Assembly (NCBI GenBank): GCA_910586565.1
Contig: CAJUIT010000005.1
Location: forward strand, 94,984 to 158,983
Direction of reading: 5' to 3'
Source of the DNA: an uncultured Muribaculaceae bacterium
GTDB lineage: Bacteria; Bacteroidota; Bacteroidia; Bacteroidales; Muribaculaceae
DNA length: 64,000 bases
Notes under the pieces: model-generated
What the model was told of the DNA's origin: nothing
Database searches by the model: none
What the model saw: the letters and a program-made list of their open reading frames with translations, nothing else
Shown: piece after piece, positions 33,762 through 43,122 of the stretch
Layout: each line of letters begins with the position of its first letter
How positions within the stretch are numbered: position 1 is the stretch's first letter
Program-made: the position numbers and the translations under genes

Positions 33762-35789
33762 ATGAACAGACTATTAATGACTATGGCTTTGGCAGGAGCC
33801 GCATCAATCTCCGCAATGGCTAATTTCACCGACCCCAATAACCCGTCGGGAACGGTTGTTGACCGTTTCGCCGACATTGAGGTGCTGCGCTACACAGTGC
33901 CCGGATTTGAAAAACTGTCGCTCGACCAGAAAAAATTCGTCTACTATCTCACCGAGGCCGCCCTTTCGGGACGCGACATTCTGTGGGACCAGAACGGACG
34001 CTACAACCTCCCCTTGCGCCGCCTGCTCGAAGGAATCTATCAGAACTACAACGGCGACCGCAAGAGTGCCGATTTCGTGGCGTTTGAGAACTACCTGAAA
34101 CAGGTTGAGTTTGGCAACGGACCCCATCACCACTATTCAACCGACAAATTCCGCCCCGAATTTTCGGCAGATTGGTTTGAAAAGCAAATCAAAGCATTCG
34201 CCGACAGCAACCCCGCCGAAATTGAAGCTATCGGAAATGTGCTCCCCGACCTGCGCAAGCTCATTTTCGAGCCCACATTCATGGCAAAGCGCGTGAATCA
34301 GACAGAGGGCGAGGACCTCATCGCCACATCGGCCAATAACTTCTATGAGGGTGTGACGCAGAAAGAGGTTGAGGACTATTTCAACGCTATAAAGAACCCC
34401 GACGACGCCACCCCGGTGAGCTACGGCCTTAACACCAAGGTGACAAAAATAAACGGCAAAGTTGTGGAGCTTCCCTACAAGCTCGGCGGCCTCTACTCCC
34501 CCGCCATCGAGCGCATTGTCGATAACCTCACCAAAGCTCGCCAATATGCCGAGACACCTCAGCAGGCGGCTTCGATTGATGCCCTTATCCGCTATTATGC
34601 CACCGGCGACCTCCGCGCGTTCGACGAATACTCCATCCTCTGGACCGAGGATACCACCCCCACCGTTGATTTTGTGAACGGTTTCATCGAAAGCTACGGC
34701 GACCCGCTGGGGATGACAGGCTCGTGGGAGTCAATCGTGAACTTCCGCAACAACGACGCTTCGCGCCGCACCGAGATAATTTCCAACGCCGCCCAGTGGT
34801 TTGAGAACAACTCGCCCGTCGATCCCCGGTTCCGCAAACCCGAAGTGAAGGGTGTTAGCGCCAAGGTTATCAACGCCGCCATTCTTGCCGGCGATGCCTA
34901 CCCCTCAACCCCCATCGGCATCAACCTACCCAACGCCAACTGGATTCGTGCAGCCCACGGCTCCAAATCGGTGACTATCGAGAACATCACACAGGCCTAC
35001 GATGATGCCTCTCACGGCAACGGCTTCAACGAGGAATTTGTTATCGACGAGCCCACCCGCGAGCTCCTCGACAAATATCTTTTCATCACCGATAATCTCC
35101 ACACCGACCTCCACGAGTGTCTTGGCCACGGTTCGGGACGCCTCCTCCCCGGTGTTGACCCCGATGCGCTGAAAGCTCACGGCTCCACACTCGAAGAGAC
35201 CCGCGCCGACCTGTTCGCGCTCTACTATCTGGCCGACCCCAAACTGCTGGAACTCGGGCTGCTCGACAACCCCGATGCCTACAAGGCCGAATACTACAAA
35301 TATATGCTCAACGGCCTGATGACCCAGCTCATGCGCATCGAGCCCGGCAAGGATGTTGAGGAAGCCCACATGCGCAACCGCAAGCTCATTGCCGAGTGGG
35401 TGCTTGAGCATGGCAAGGACGACAATGTGGTGGAACTTGTTAAACGCGACGGCAAAACCTTCGTGCAGATTAACGACTACACCCGCATGCGCCAACTGTT
35501 TGGCGAGCTGCTGGCCGAAATTCAGCGCATAAAGAGCGAGGGTGACTATGAAGCCGGCGCAGCGTTGGTTGAGGAATATGCCGTGAAAGTCGACCCCAAA
35601 ATTCACAAGGAGGTGCTCGACCGTTACGCCAAACTCAACATCGCCCCCTACAAGGGATTTGTCAACCCGGTTTACACCCCTGTGACCGATGCCAACGGCG
35701 AAATCACCGATGTTCGCGTCACATACGTTGAGGACTATCTCCCCCAGATGTTCCGCTATTCGCGCGACTACTCACCCCTCACCCGCTAA
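33762..35789 (+). CDS. M49-family dipeptidyl-peptidase III-like zinc peptidase
   Basis: The start is taken at ATG 33762 (MNRLLMTMALAGAASISAMA), a signal peptide, giving 675 residues; the longer frame runs into the upstream gene. The zinc motif HECLGH (HEXXGH) and the third-ligand segment LEETRADLFALYYLAD are the M49 hallmarks. DPP III removes dipeptides from the N-terminus of short peptides. The signal peptide suggests a periplasmic or surface role. It closes the rseP-rlmI run. Confidence 0.9.
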   Translation: MNRLLMTMALAGAASISAMANFTDPNNPSGTVVDRFADIEVLRYTVPGFEKLSLDQKKFVYYLTEAALSGRDILWDQNGRYNLPLRRLLEGIYQNYNGDRKSADFVAFENYLKQVEFGNGPHHHYSTDKFRPEFSADWFEKQIKAFADSNPAEIEAIGNVLPDLRKLIFEPTFMAKRVNQTEGEDLIATSANNFYEGVTQKEVEDYFNAIKNPDDATPVSYGLNTKVTKINGKVVELPYKLGGLYSPAIERIVDNLTKARQYAETPQQAASIDALIRYYATGDLRAFDEYSILWTEDTTPTVDFVNGFIESYGDPLGMTGSWESIVNFRNNDASRRTEIISNAAQWFENNSPVDPRFRKPEVKGVSAKVINAAILAGDAYPSTPIGINLPNANWIRAAHGSKSVTIENITQAYDDASHGNGFNEEFVIDEPTRELLDKYLFITDNLHTDLHECLGHGSGRLLPGVDPDALKAHGSTLEETRADLFALYYLADPKLLELGLLDNPDAYKAEYYKYMLNGLMTQLMRIEPGKDVEEAHMRNRKLIAEWVLEHGKDDNVVELVKRDGKTFVQINDYTRMRQLFGELLAEIQRIKSEGDYEAGAALVEEYAVKVDPKIHKEVLDRYAKLNIAPYKGFVNPVYTPVTDANGEITDVRVTYVEDYLPQMFRYSRDYSPLTR

Positions 35790-35793
35790 TGCC

Positions 35794-35824
35794 TGTCATA
35801 ACGGCTCGTCGGGTCGTTATGACA
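35794..35824 (+). terminator. First hairpin after the M49 gene
   Basis: TGTCATAACG pairs exactly with CGTTATGACA around an 11-nt loop, 5 bp after the stop codon. Confidence 0.65.
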
Positions 35825-35845
35825 GTCCCTGCCATTTAACGCTTA

Positions 35846-35902
35846 AACTTAAACTGCACCCCAAAAGTTTTTTTGTACAACTTTTGGGGTGCAGTTTAAG
35901 TT
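35846..35902. terminator. Bidirectional terminator between M49 and adk
   Basis: A 22-bp exact inverted repeat: AACTTAAACTGCACCCC-AAAAG (35846-35867) against CTTTTGGGGTGCAGTTTAAGTT (35881-35902), with a T-rich loop and T-rich flank. It lies between convergent genes and can serve both. Confidence 0.85.
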
Positions 35903-35916
35903 TTGGGGGTTAATTC

Positions 35917-36489
35917 TTATTCGGCTGCTTCGAGAGCTTTGGCGATATCGTTGAAAATCTCATCGACAGAGCCGCTACCTTTGATGGCACGGTATTTACC
36001 CTCCTTGATGTAGTAGTCGCGCAAGGGAGTTGTCGATTCGTGGTAAACCTTGAGTCGGTTTTTAATCGTTTCGGGATTATCGTCGGCACGGCCTGTGGCC
36101 TGTCCGCGCTTAATCATTCGATCGACCAATTCCTCTTCGGGAACCTCAAGGCCGATTACATGGTGAAGCTCCTGACCGCGACGCTCGAAAAAGCGCTTGA
36201 GGGCATCGGCCTGGGGCACGGTGCGGGGAAATCCGTCGAGAATCACACCGCTCTTTGCTTTGGGCTCGTTGTCGAGAATCTCCTCAAGGATGCGAATCAT
36301 CAGTGAGTCGGGGATAAGCTGCCCCTGGTTGATGTAGGTTTTGGCAATCTGCCCTATTGGCGTTTTGCGGGCTATGTGGTCGCGGAGCACCTCGCCTGTG
36401 GAGATGTGGTGAAGCCCGTATTTTTCGATAAGCTTTTCGCTTTGGGTTCCCTTGCCACTGCCGGGAGCTCCGAAAATAACTACATTCAT
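35917..36489 (-). CDS. adk: Adenylate kinase
   Basis: A 190-residue short-type adenylate kinase. P-loop MNVVIFGAPGSGKGTQSEKL; AMP site YGLHHISTGEVLRDHI and LDGFPRTVPQADAL; lid region DRMIKRGQATGRADDN. It interconverts AMP + ATP and 2 ADP. It follows hpt on the same strand with 173 bp between, so may be co-transcribed. Confidence 0.97.
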   Translation of the reverse strand: MNVVIFGAPGSGKGTQSEKLIEKYGLHHISTGEVLRDHIARKTPIGQIAKTYINQGQLIPDSLMIRILEEILDNEPKAKSGVILDGFPRTVPQADALKRFFERRGQELHHVIGLEVPEEELVDRMIKRGQATGRADDNPETIKNRLKVYHESTTPLRDYYIKEGKYRAIKGSGSVDEIFNDIAKALEAAE

Positions 36490-36662
36490 CGTTGATTTAT
36501 GTTACATTGAATTGTTGCGTTGAAGCGTGAGTGCTGAATGCTCAAAACGGCGCACAGCCGCAATCTGTGCCGGGCTGCATTGGCAACACGGCACAACGGC
36601 GAGCAACGCCCGGTGGGGAAAATCGGCATCGCTAATCGGCCTGAAACGGTTCAGGCAGTTGC

Positions 36663-37208
36663 TCAGTCGGCGTTCTCTTTCAGAACGTAAATATCCTTGA
36701 GGTTGCGTGCAAGGCCGTCGAGGTCGAGACCGTAGCCGATAATGAATTTGGGAGGAATCGAGAAACCTACATAGTCGGGGGTCACGTCGCAACGAAGGCT
36801 CTCGGGTTTGAACAGAAGAGTGGCAATTTTCACTTCAGCCGGATTCTTCCCTTTGAGGTCGTCGACAAGGCGCTTGATTGTGTTGCCGGTGTCGACAATA
36901 TCCTCAACCACGATAACCGGGCGGCCGGAGATATCCTCGGTGAGCCCCATCACCTCTTTCACCACGCCTGTGGTTGAGGTGCCTTCGTAGCTTTTGAGAC
37001 GTACAAACGAGATTTCGGCATCGAGCTCAACGTTGAGAAACAGCTCTGACGCAAAGGGGAACGCACCGTTGAGAACACAGAGGAACAAAGGTTTGCGACC
37101 GGCATATCGGGCTGTGATTTCCTTAGCCAGTTCTTCGATGCGAGCCTGAATTTTTTCACGGGTAATGTAGGGCTCGAAAGTGAGCCCGTTGTATTTCACT
37201 TCTTTCAT
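36663..37208 (-). CDS. hpt: Hypoxanthine phosphoribosyltransferase
   Basis: The start is taken at ATG 37208 (MKEVKYNGLTFEPYITREKI), giving 181 residues, and matches the promoter. The PRPP motif is RPVIVVEDIVDTGNTIKRLV, with the flexible-loop region VRLKSYEGTSTTG. It salvages hypoxanthine and guanine to IMP and GMP. A full promoter lies just upstream, giving a leader of about 12 nt. Confidence 0.95.
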   Translation of the reverse strand: MKEVKYNGLTFEPYITREKIQARIEELAKEITARYAGRKPLFLCVLNGAFPFASELFLNVELDAEISFVRLKSYEGTSTTGVVKEVMGLTEDISGRPVIVVEDIVDTGNTIKRLVDDLKGKNPAEVKIATLLFKPESLRCDVTPDYVGFSIPPKFIIGYGLDLDGLARNLKDIYVLKENAD

Positions 37209-37226
37209 CGGGCAAAAATAGTTGCA

Positions 37227-37256
37227 CAAAATTAGCAAAATTCCCCCAACTACCAA
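37227..37256 (-). promoter_or_regulatory. Promoter of hpt
   Basis: Minus-strand TTG (complement of 37254-37256), 19 bp, TAATTTTG (complement of 37227-37234). Full consensus. A second -7-like box (TATTTTTG, complement of 37213-37220) lies closer to the gene. Confidence 0.8.
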
Positions 37257-37376
37257 TCGGGGCGAAGCTAATTTTACACTGACGGTGGCCAAATTTGTTG
37301 TGTATCATATTCCCCGACCGAATATTATTTCTTAATTTTGTGTTTAATTAAAGGGGTTACTGCCACCTCACTTTCT

Positions 37377-38894
37377 ATGAAACTATTCACAACCGACGAA
37401 ATACGCGCCATCGACCGCCACACCATCGAACAGGAGGGTGTGCCCGCCATCCAACTCATCGAGCGGGTGGCCGAGGGGGTGGCCGACGAAATAGCCACCC
37501 GCTGGCGCTCCAACAAACCCACCATTGTGTTTGCCGGCCCGGGCAACAACGGAGCCGACGCGCTGGCTGCAGCCCGGCTGCTTTACGAACGGGGCTTCCG
37601 TCCTGAAGTGTATCTGTTCAACATCGGGGGCGACAAGCTCTCGACCGACTGCGCCACCTCACGCGACCGCCTCATTGCCGAAGCTCCCGAAATCGCTTTC
37701 TGCGAGGTGAAAGACCGCTTCTCGATGCCCAAAATCACCTCCAACCACCTCATTGTCGACGGGCTTTTCGGCTCGGGACTGCGCGAGGAGCTTAAGGGGG
37801 GATTCAAATCGCTTGTGCAGAACATCAACGACGAGAACGCAACCGTGGTGTCGATCGACCTCCCTTCGGGAATGTTCGGCGACTGGAATCCGCAGATTGT
37901 AAACCGCAACACAATCCACGCCACCCTCACTCTGGCCATACAGTTTCCGCGCATCAGCTTTTTCATTGCCGACAACGCCGAACTGTTGGGCGAATGGAAG
38001 GTGCTCGACATCGGATTGAGCGAGCGTGCCATTGCCTCCTCTCCGGCCAACTTCTGCCTTGTTGAGAAGCGCGACGTTCACCGCAGGCTGCGTCACCGCA
38101 AGGAGTTTGCCTCCAAAGCCGATTTCGGCTCGGCCGTGCTCTATGCCGGCAGCTACGGCATGATGGGAGCAGCCCTGCTGGCTGCCCGGGGTGCAATGCG
38201 TGCCGGGGTCGGTAAACTCACCGTCAACGCACCCAAATGCGGATTCGACATTTTGCAGACCGGTGTGCCCGAAGCGCTCTACCGCCACAACCGCGGCGAA
38301 CTCAACATTGTGGAAATTCATCCCGAACGCGACTTCAGCGCCATAGCCGTTGGCCCCGGCATCGGCACCAACGAGCTGACCGTGAAAGCTCTCGACGATT
38401 TCCTTGCCTCAATCAACCGCCCTGTGGTGCTTGATGCCGACGCACTTAACTGCATGGCAATCAAACCGTCGATGCTCAACAACATCCCGGTGCTCTCAAT
38501 CATCACTCCCCATGCCGGAGAGTTCGACCGCCTGTTCGGCCCGCAACCCTCGGCCGAAGCCCGGTTGCGCAAGGCCGTGGAGATGGCAAAATACTACAAT
38601 ATCCTCATCATTCTCAAAGGGCACTACACGGCTATAGTGCGCCCCGACGGAAAAGTGTATTTCAACTCCACGGGTACACCCGCTATGGCAACCGCAGGCA
38701 GCGGCGACGTGCTCACCGGGGTGCTTCTGTCGATGCTCGCACAGGGTTATCCCGCCGAACTCGCCTCAATTATTGCGGTCTACATCCACGGGCTCGCCGG
38801 AGAAATGGCAGCCGCCGAACATGGAGAATATGGCGTTACCGCCGGCGACATAGCAGCCAACATCGGCCGAGCTATCCGCGAAACCATGATGTAA
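37377..38894 (+). CDS. nnr: Bifunctional NAD(P)HX epimerase / ADP-dependent NAD(P)HX dehydratase
   Basis: The start is taken at ATG 37377 (MKLFTTDEIRAIDRHTIEQ), giving 505 residues. The N-terminal epimerase half has FAGPGNNGADALAAARLL and LIVDGLFGSGLREELK; the C-terminal dehydratase half is ribokinase-like, with AVGPGIGTNELTVKALDDFL, ITPHAGEFDRLFG and GSGDVLTGVLLSML. It repairs hydrated NAD(P)H. A -7 box TAATTTTG (37333-37340) lies 37 bp upstream without a clear -33. Confidence 0.95.
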   Translation: MKLFTTDEIRAIDRHTIEQEGVPAIQLIERVAEGVADEIATRWRSNKPTIVFAGPGNNGADALAAARLLYERGFRPEVYLFNIGGDKLSTDCATSRDRLIAEAPEIAFCEVKDRFSMPKITSNHLIVDGLFGSGLREELKGGFKSLVQNINDENATVVSIDLPSGMFGDWNPQIVNRNTIHATLTLAIQFPRISFFIADNAELLGEWKVLDIGLSERAIASSPANFCLVEKRDVHRRLRHRKEFASKADFGSAVLYAGSYGMMGAALLAARGAMRAGVGKLTVNAPKCGFDILQTGVPEALYRHNRGELNIVEIHPERDFSAIAVGPGIGTNELTVKALDDFLASINRPVVLDADALNCMAIKPSMLNNIPVLSIITPHAGEFDRLFGPQPSAEARLRKAVEMAKYYNILIILKGHYTAIVRPDGKVYFNSTGTPAMATAGSGDVLTGVLLSMLAQGYPAELASIIAVYIHGLAGEMAAAEHGEYGVTAGDIAANIGRAIRETMM

Positions 38895-38926
38895 ATTCAA
38901 GTCACCACCACCAACCAACTTTAACG

Positions 38927-40036
38927 ATGGCAAAAAACACCTCCCGACTCATCGCTCTGTCGCTCGCCTCAATCATGGGCGCAATGACCTCTCTCCCCGT
39001 TGTGGCTCAAACAACACAGCGCCTCTCAGCCACAAAGGCCAACGACTACGCACTGGTCTATTCGCTCCCCACCACACGCTTGGCGGTGACTCTCGAAGCC
39101 GAACTGACTGTTGAAAAGCCGGGGGAATTCTACAAATATGCAAAGAAGTATCTCAACATCGACAACCCCATAACACGCGAGAACCGACGTGCCACCCTCA
39201 AGTCGGCAACAGTCACCACCGTGGGGGTTGCCGACGACAGCGAACGCTATGCCGTGCAATTCAAAAGCGGCACAGCCCCGTTCATGCTTCTTTCGGCGTC
39301 GAACATCCCGCTTGCCATCAACACCGAAAAAACTATAAAGATTGAGGAGGTTGACCTGCCGCAGGCTCAGGAAGCAGCTCCCACCCCGCTCGAAACGCCG
39401 GCCGCACGTCAGGTTGTGAGCGAGGAGATGATGCAAAGCCAGTCGAGCGCCAAACGTGCCGAACTCGCCGCCGCCGCCATCTTCGCAATCCGCCAGACAC
39501 GCAGCGACCTCATAACCGGGCAGGCCGAACAGACTCCCCCCGACGGCAAGTCGCTCCAACTAATGCTTGACAATCTTGAAGCTCAGGAACAGGCTCTGAT
39601 GGCTATGTTTGTGGGCACAACATCGGTGAGCACCGATGTGGCAACTTTCAATGTAACCCCCGACGACAACATAAACCACATGGTTGTTGCGCGCATCTCG
39701 GCTCTCGACGGCATTGTCGACTCAACCGACCTTTCGGGTGCGCCTGTCTATCTTGACCTCACGGTGACTTCGCGCGGTGAAATGCCCGTCAATGAAAAAG
39801 GTGTGGAACTGCCGTTCCCCAAAAACGGACTCGCCTACCGCATCCCCGGCACCGCCAACGTGAAAATCACATTCGACGGTCGCCTTTATTTCGAGGATGA
39901 CGAGGAGATGGCCCAATTCGGCATTGTCTACGGCCTCGCGCCCAATTCATTCACCGACAAGAAAGCCCCCATCTTCGTAATCTTCGACCCCGCCACCGGC
40001 GCCATCGCCACCCAAGGCCCCGCCACCCCCAACTAA
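38927..40036 (+). CDS. DUF4831 family secreted protein
   Basis: A 369-residue protein with an N-terminal export signal (LIALSLASIMGAMTSLPVVA). The segments YSLPTTRLAVTLEAELTVEKPG, GEFYKYAKKYLNI and AAAAIFAIRQTRSDLITGQAE are typical of DUF4831, a Bacteroidetes family of unknown function. It ends 37 bp before the left end of the composite transposon, which does not interrupt it. nnr is 32 bp upstream; the two may be co-transcribed. Confidence 0.85.
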   Translation: MAKNTSRLIALSLASIMGAMTSLPVVAQTTQRLSATKANDYALVYSLPTTRLAVTLEAELTVEKPGEFYKYAKKYLNIDNPITRENRRATLKSATVTTVGVADDSERYAVQFKSGTAPFMLLSASNIPLAINTEKTIKIEEVDLPQAQEAAPTPLETPAARQVVSEEMMQSQSSAKRAELAAAAIFAIRQTRSDLITGQAEQTPPDGKSLQLMLDNLEAQEQALMAMFVGTTSVSTDVATFNVTPDDNINHMVVARISALDGIVDSTDLSGAPVYLDLTVTSRGEMPVNEKGVELPFPKNGLAYRIPGTANVKITFDGRLYFEDDEEMAQFGIVYGLAPNSFTDKKAPIFVIFDPATGAIATQGPATPN

Positions 40037-40073
40037 CCGCATTCGGGCTCTATTTATATTATATATAGAAATT

Positions 40074-40952
40074 ACCTGTTGATTTAATTAAATTAATGCG
40101 TACTTGACTTGACCGATTTGACGATGATTGACTAAATTTACGTACTGAAGCACAGTAAGAGCCGCTATTTTGGCCGCTGTCCTGGTAAAGACCCCGGTCG
40201 GTTGCTTGGCGTAATTTCGTATCATCATGAATTGGTCGTTGAGTTGTGAGAAGAGAGTTTCGATTCTTTTTCTGAATTTCTTGTACACCCATGTCGGAGG
40301 TCTCCAATTCTTCTGATTCAGCCGATAGGGAACTTCAAGAGTGATATTTGTCACATCAAAGAGGTTTTGTTGGATTTCAGCATTGAGATACCCTTTGTCT
40401 CCGAGCATCATACAGCCATGATATTCCCATTGGACATCATTCAAATAATGGAGGTCGTGAACATTGACGGCAGTCATGTCGTAAGAGTGGATTACACCGC
40501 TTATTCCACATACAGCATGGAGTTTATATCCATAATAGTGGAGACCTTGCGATGCACAATAACCCCATTATGGAGCACGTTCATAATCATCCCTGCCCAT
40601 TGCGCAGCGTTTAGCTCTGGAATTATGGCAGCCTTTTACAGGCTTGGAGCCGTTTAAAGAGGTAATTTTCGCTGTCGAATCCAAAAGCCTCTGCTGTGGT
40701 CGAGAGTGCGATGACTTCGAGGTCGGAAAACTTGGGTACAATCCCGCGGTGTGGGCGATTTCCATTCTCGTCTACGCGATTTCGTGCGAATTTCTTGTAG
40801 ATGTCGAGAATTTGAGCGAACTTTACAATGAAGTTGTGCATATGAAGAGCAATAGTAGTTAGTAGTTTGGTCACCACTAATTTACTAAATATCAACAATA
40901 TGTACAACTTTTTCATTTATAAATATTTAGAAATTTAATTCAACCAACAGGT
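40074..40952 (-). mobile_element. IS982-family insertion sequence, left copy, transposase broken
   Basis: The ends read ACCTGTTGATTTAATTAAATT and, inverted, ACCTGTTGGTTGAATTAAATT. The minus-strand transposase is in pieces: 40623-40916 (start MKKLYILLIFSKLVV, end FKRLQACKRLP then stop), a middle part with RAKRCAMGRDDYERAP then stop, and 40088-40477 (VPYRLNQKNWRPPTWVYKKF, RKRIETLFSQLNDQFMMIRN). Comparison with full IS982 transposases suggests about 50 residues lost between the first two parts plus a nonsense codon before WGYCASQG. It cannot make an intact transposase. It differs from the right copy at about seven positions, all in the leftmost 120 bp. Confidence 0.88.
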
Positions 40953-40960
40953 ATTAAGGT

Positions 40961-41434
40961 ATGAAAAAGTTCCAACCGGAACAAATGCTTGAGCTGTTTC
41001 GCCAAAATTTTGATGGAGAGACAATTGAAAAAATCAAAAACTCCATTCAAAAGTCAGTTGAGAAAGCTACCAGTTTGCATGGCCTGATTAACGAGCTTAA
41101 CCAGATTGAGTACATCCAATGTATTGAACCAGCCGATAACGATTTGGACAATGAAGATTTTGTTCCAAGTTATATCAGTGATGAGCCTGATAGCTGTGAC
41201 TTCATGATTTATCAGTGCTATGCAGAACTTGATAAAAGCAGATTGAACACGAATTCCGAATATGTGGAAATTTGTTTCTACGTTGTTTGGAATGACGTGA
41301 AAAAGCATGGTTGGATTGATGCTGCCACTCTGGGGGTATCTTACAATCCACAAGATTATGCTGAACCGATTTGTTTCTTTGACCTCAGCACCTATGAACC
41401 AATTCGATGGTGCAATGACACTAACATTGATTGA
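40961..41434 (+). CDS. Acidic cargo protein of unknown function
   Basis: A 157-residue soluble protein (MKKFQPEQMLELFRQNFDGE), strongly acidic in the middle (EPADNDLDNEDFVP, SDEPDSCDFM) and rich in Tyr and Cys, without signal peptide, membrane segment or motif that I recognise. It starts 9 bp inside the left IS. Small acidic proteins are common among immunity proteins against bacterial toxins, but this is only a resemblance in size and charge. Confidence 0.65.
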   Translation: MKKFQPEQMLELFRQNFDGETIEKIKNSIQKSVEKATSLHGLINELNQIEYIQCIEPADNDLDNEDFVPSYISDEPDSCDFMIYQCYAELDKSRLNTNSEYVEICFYVVWNDVKKHGWIDAATLGVSYNPQDYAEPICFFDLSTYEPIRWCNDTNID

Positions 41435-41464
41435 TGACAGCAGTGATTACCATCAATATAACTA

Positions 41465-41852
41465 ATGAAACGAAAAGCAATCAATGACACGATAAGAGTT
41501 AATGGCTATTACATTCAGGATTTTAATAAAGGATTCCTTGGGGAGCATAGAGAAGGAGAAAAAATGCTGAAAAAGATGGGATTACAACCCACTACCATTC
41601 CTTTCAGCACCGCAATGCTCTTTACAAAATAAACGCATTTTTTGGATTGAAAACCAAGGAAATCGTGCAACCATCTCATTAAAGCTGAAGCCAGATCAAT
41701 TAGAGTGCTTTGGAACAAACCTTGGCAAACGTAGGTCACTTCGGTTGTTTAGAGAATGGAATCATTATGAAGACCCGGAAATGATGGCTCGGTTAGAGTC
41801 CGAAAACATTGGTGAGCTTTGTATGAAATGTATATATGAAAACATAATCTAA
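41465..41852 (+). pseudogene. Frameshifted cargo gene
   Basis: A first frame from ATG 41465 (MKRKAINDTIRVNGYYIQDF) stops at 41630-41632 after 55 residues. A second frame with protein-like composition continues to 41850 (FWIENQGNRATISLKLKPDQ, GKRRSLRLFREWNHYEDPEM). The switch lies around 41580-41625. Joined, they would give a protein of about 128 residues. Either a recent one-base indel or two short genes. Not recognised. Confidence 0.5.
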
Positions 41853-41853
41853 A

Positions 41854-42189
41854 ATGGGCTGGATAATATTTGGTATCTGGTTGGTGTTAGCCATATTTGC
41901 CAATCTATTTACAAACCTCGAAAAGAACGCTGAAACACCTAAAGAAAAGAAAAATGCCGAATTAGGATTAAAGATTGTCATGTGGATAGGAGTTATTCTT
42001 TTGGCAATCGTACTACTCTTTGTACTTGGCTGGATATGGTATTATATCTGTGGTGGGTACTTGATTCAGTGTGAGGATTCTTTCTTCTGGAAAGCTGTCT
42101 GGGGGTTAGCTACCTTAATACCATTGGGTTTTATCATTGGATTGATTGCCATTTGCTGTGGCTGGAACCCAAGAGATATGTGGTGGTAA
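41854..42189 (+). CDS. Small membrane protein, transposon cargo
   Basis: A 111-residue protein with three hydrophobic helices: MGWIIFGIWLVLAIFANLF, IVMWIGVILLAIVLLFVLG and WKAVWGLATLIPLGFIIGL, then a short Trp-rich tail (CCGWNPRDMWW). It starts one base after the stop of the preceding frameshifted gene. Topology resembles small membrane immunity or holin-like proteins, but no family is recognised. Confidence 0.65.
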   Translation: MGWIIFGIWLVLAIFANLFTNLEKNAETPKEKKNAELGLKIVMWIGVILLAIVLLFVLGWIWYYICGGYLIQCEDSFFWKAVWGLATLIPLGFIIGLIAICCGWNPRDMWW

Positions 42190-42243
42190 AATTAACATCA
42201 ATTAAGTAACAAACAAGAAAATCAAATTCTATTACTCAATAAA

Positions 42244-43122
42244 ACCTGTTGGTTGAATTAAATTAATGCGTACTTGACTTGACAGATTTGACGATGATTG
42301 ACGAAATTTACGTACTGAAGCACAGTAAGAGCCGCTATTTTGGCCACTGTTTTGGTAAAGACCCCGGTCGGTTGCTTGGCGTAATTTCGTATCATCATGA
42401 ATTGGTCGTTGAGTTGTGAGAAGAGAGTTTCGATTCTTTTTCTGAATTTCTTGTACACCCATGTCGGAGGTCTCCAATTCTTCTGATTCAGCCGATAGGG
42501 AACTTCAAGAGTGATATTTGTCACATCAAAGAGGTTTTGTTGGATTTCAGCATTGAGATACCCTTTGTCTCCGAGCATCATACAGCCATGATATTCCCAT
42601 TGGACATCATTCAAATAATGGAGGTCGTGAACATTGACGGCAGTCATGTCGTAAGAGTGGATTACACCGCTTATTCCACATACAGCATGGAGTTTATATC
42701 CATAATAGTGGAGACCTTGCGATGCACAATAACCCCATTATGGAGCACGTTCATAATCATCCCTGCCCATTGCGCAGCGTTTAGCTCTGGAATTATGGCA
42801 GCCTTTTACAGGCTTGGAGCCGTTTAAAGAGGTAATTTTCGCTGTCGAATCCAAAAGCCTCTGCTGTGGTCGAGAGTGCGATGACTTCGAGGTCGGAAAA
42901 CTTGGGTACAATCCCGCGGTGTGGGCGATTTCCATTCTCGTCTACGCGATTTCGTGCGAATTTCTTGTAGATGTCGAGAATTTGAGCGAACTTTACAATG
43001 AAGTTGTGCATATGAAGAGCAATAGTAGTTAGTAGTTTGGTCACCACTAATTTACTAAATATCAACAATATGTACAACTTTTTCATTTATAAATATTTAG
43101 AAATTTAATTCAACCAACAGGT
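42244..43122 (-). mobile_element. IS982-family insertion sequence, right copy, transposase broken
   Basis: Same 879-bp length as the left copy with a perfect 21-bp terminal inverted repeat (ACCTGTTGGTTGAATTAAATT at both ends). It carries the same internal deletion and the same premature stops (pieces at 42793-43086, about 42738-42935, and 42258-42647). From about 120 bp inward the two copies look identical by eye. The defect therefore predates duplication, and movement needed a transposase from elsewhere. Confidence 0.88.

Larger units (their letters stand above)
40074..43122. mobile_element. Composite transposon bounded by two IS982-type elements
   Basis: Two 879-bp IS copies in direct orientation (40074-40952 and 42244-43122) enclose 1,291 bp of cargo: an acidic 157-residue protein, a frameshifted gene and a small membrane protein. 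An exact 8-bp duplication flanks the unit. It landed at the very 3' end of the AAA/DUF4143 gene; the last base of the right IS supplies the final base of that gene's TAA stop. Reconstructing the empty site gives a protein two residues (Tyr-Ile) longer. The cargo is AT-richer than the host genes. Confidence 0.85.

Noticed and set aside
41465..41852. Programmed frameshifting in the transposon cargo gene
   Set aside because: No slippery heptamer or following hairpin was found at the frame switch, so a simple indel is more likely.
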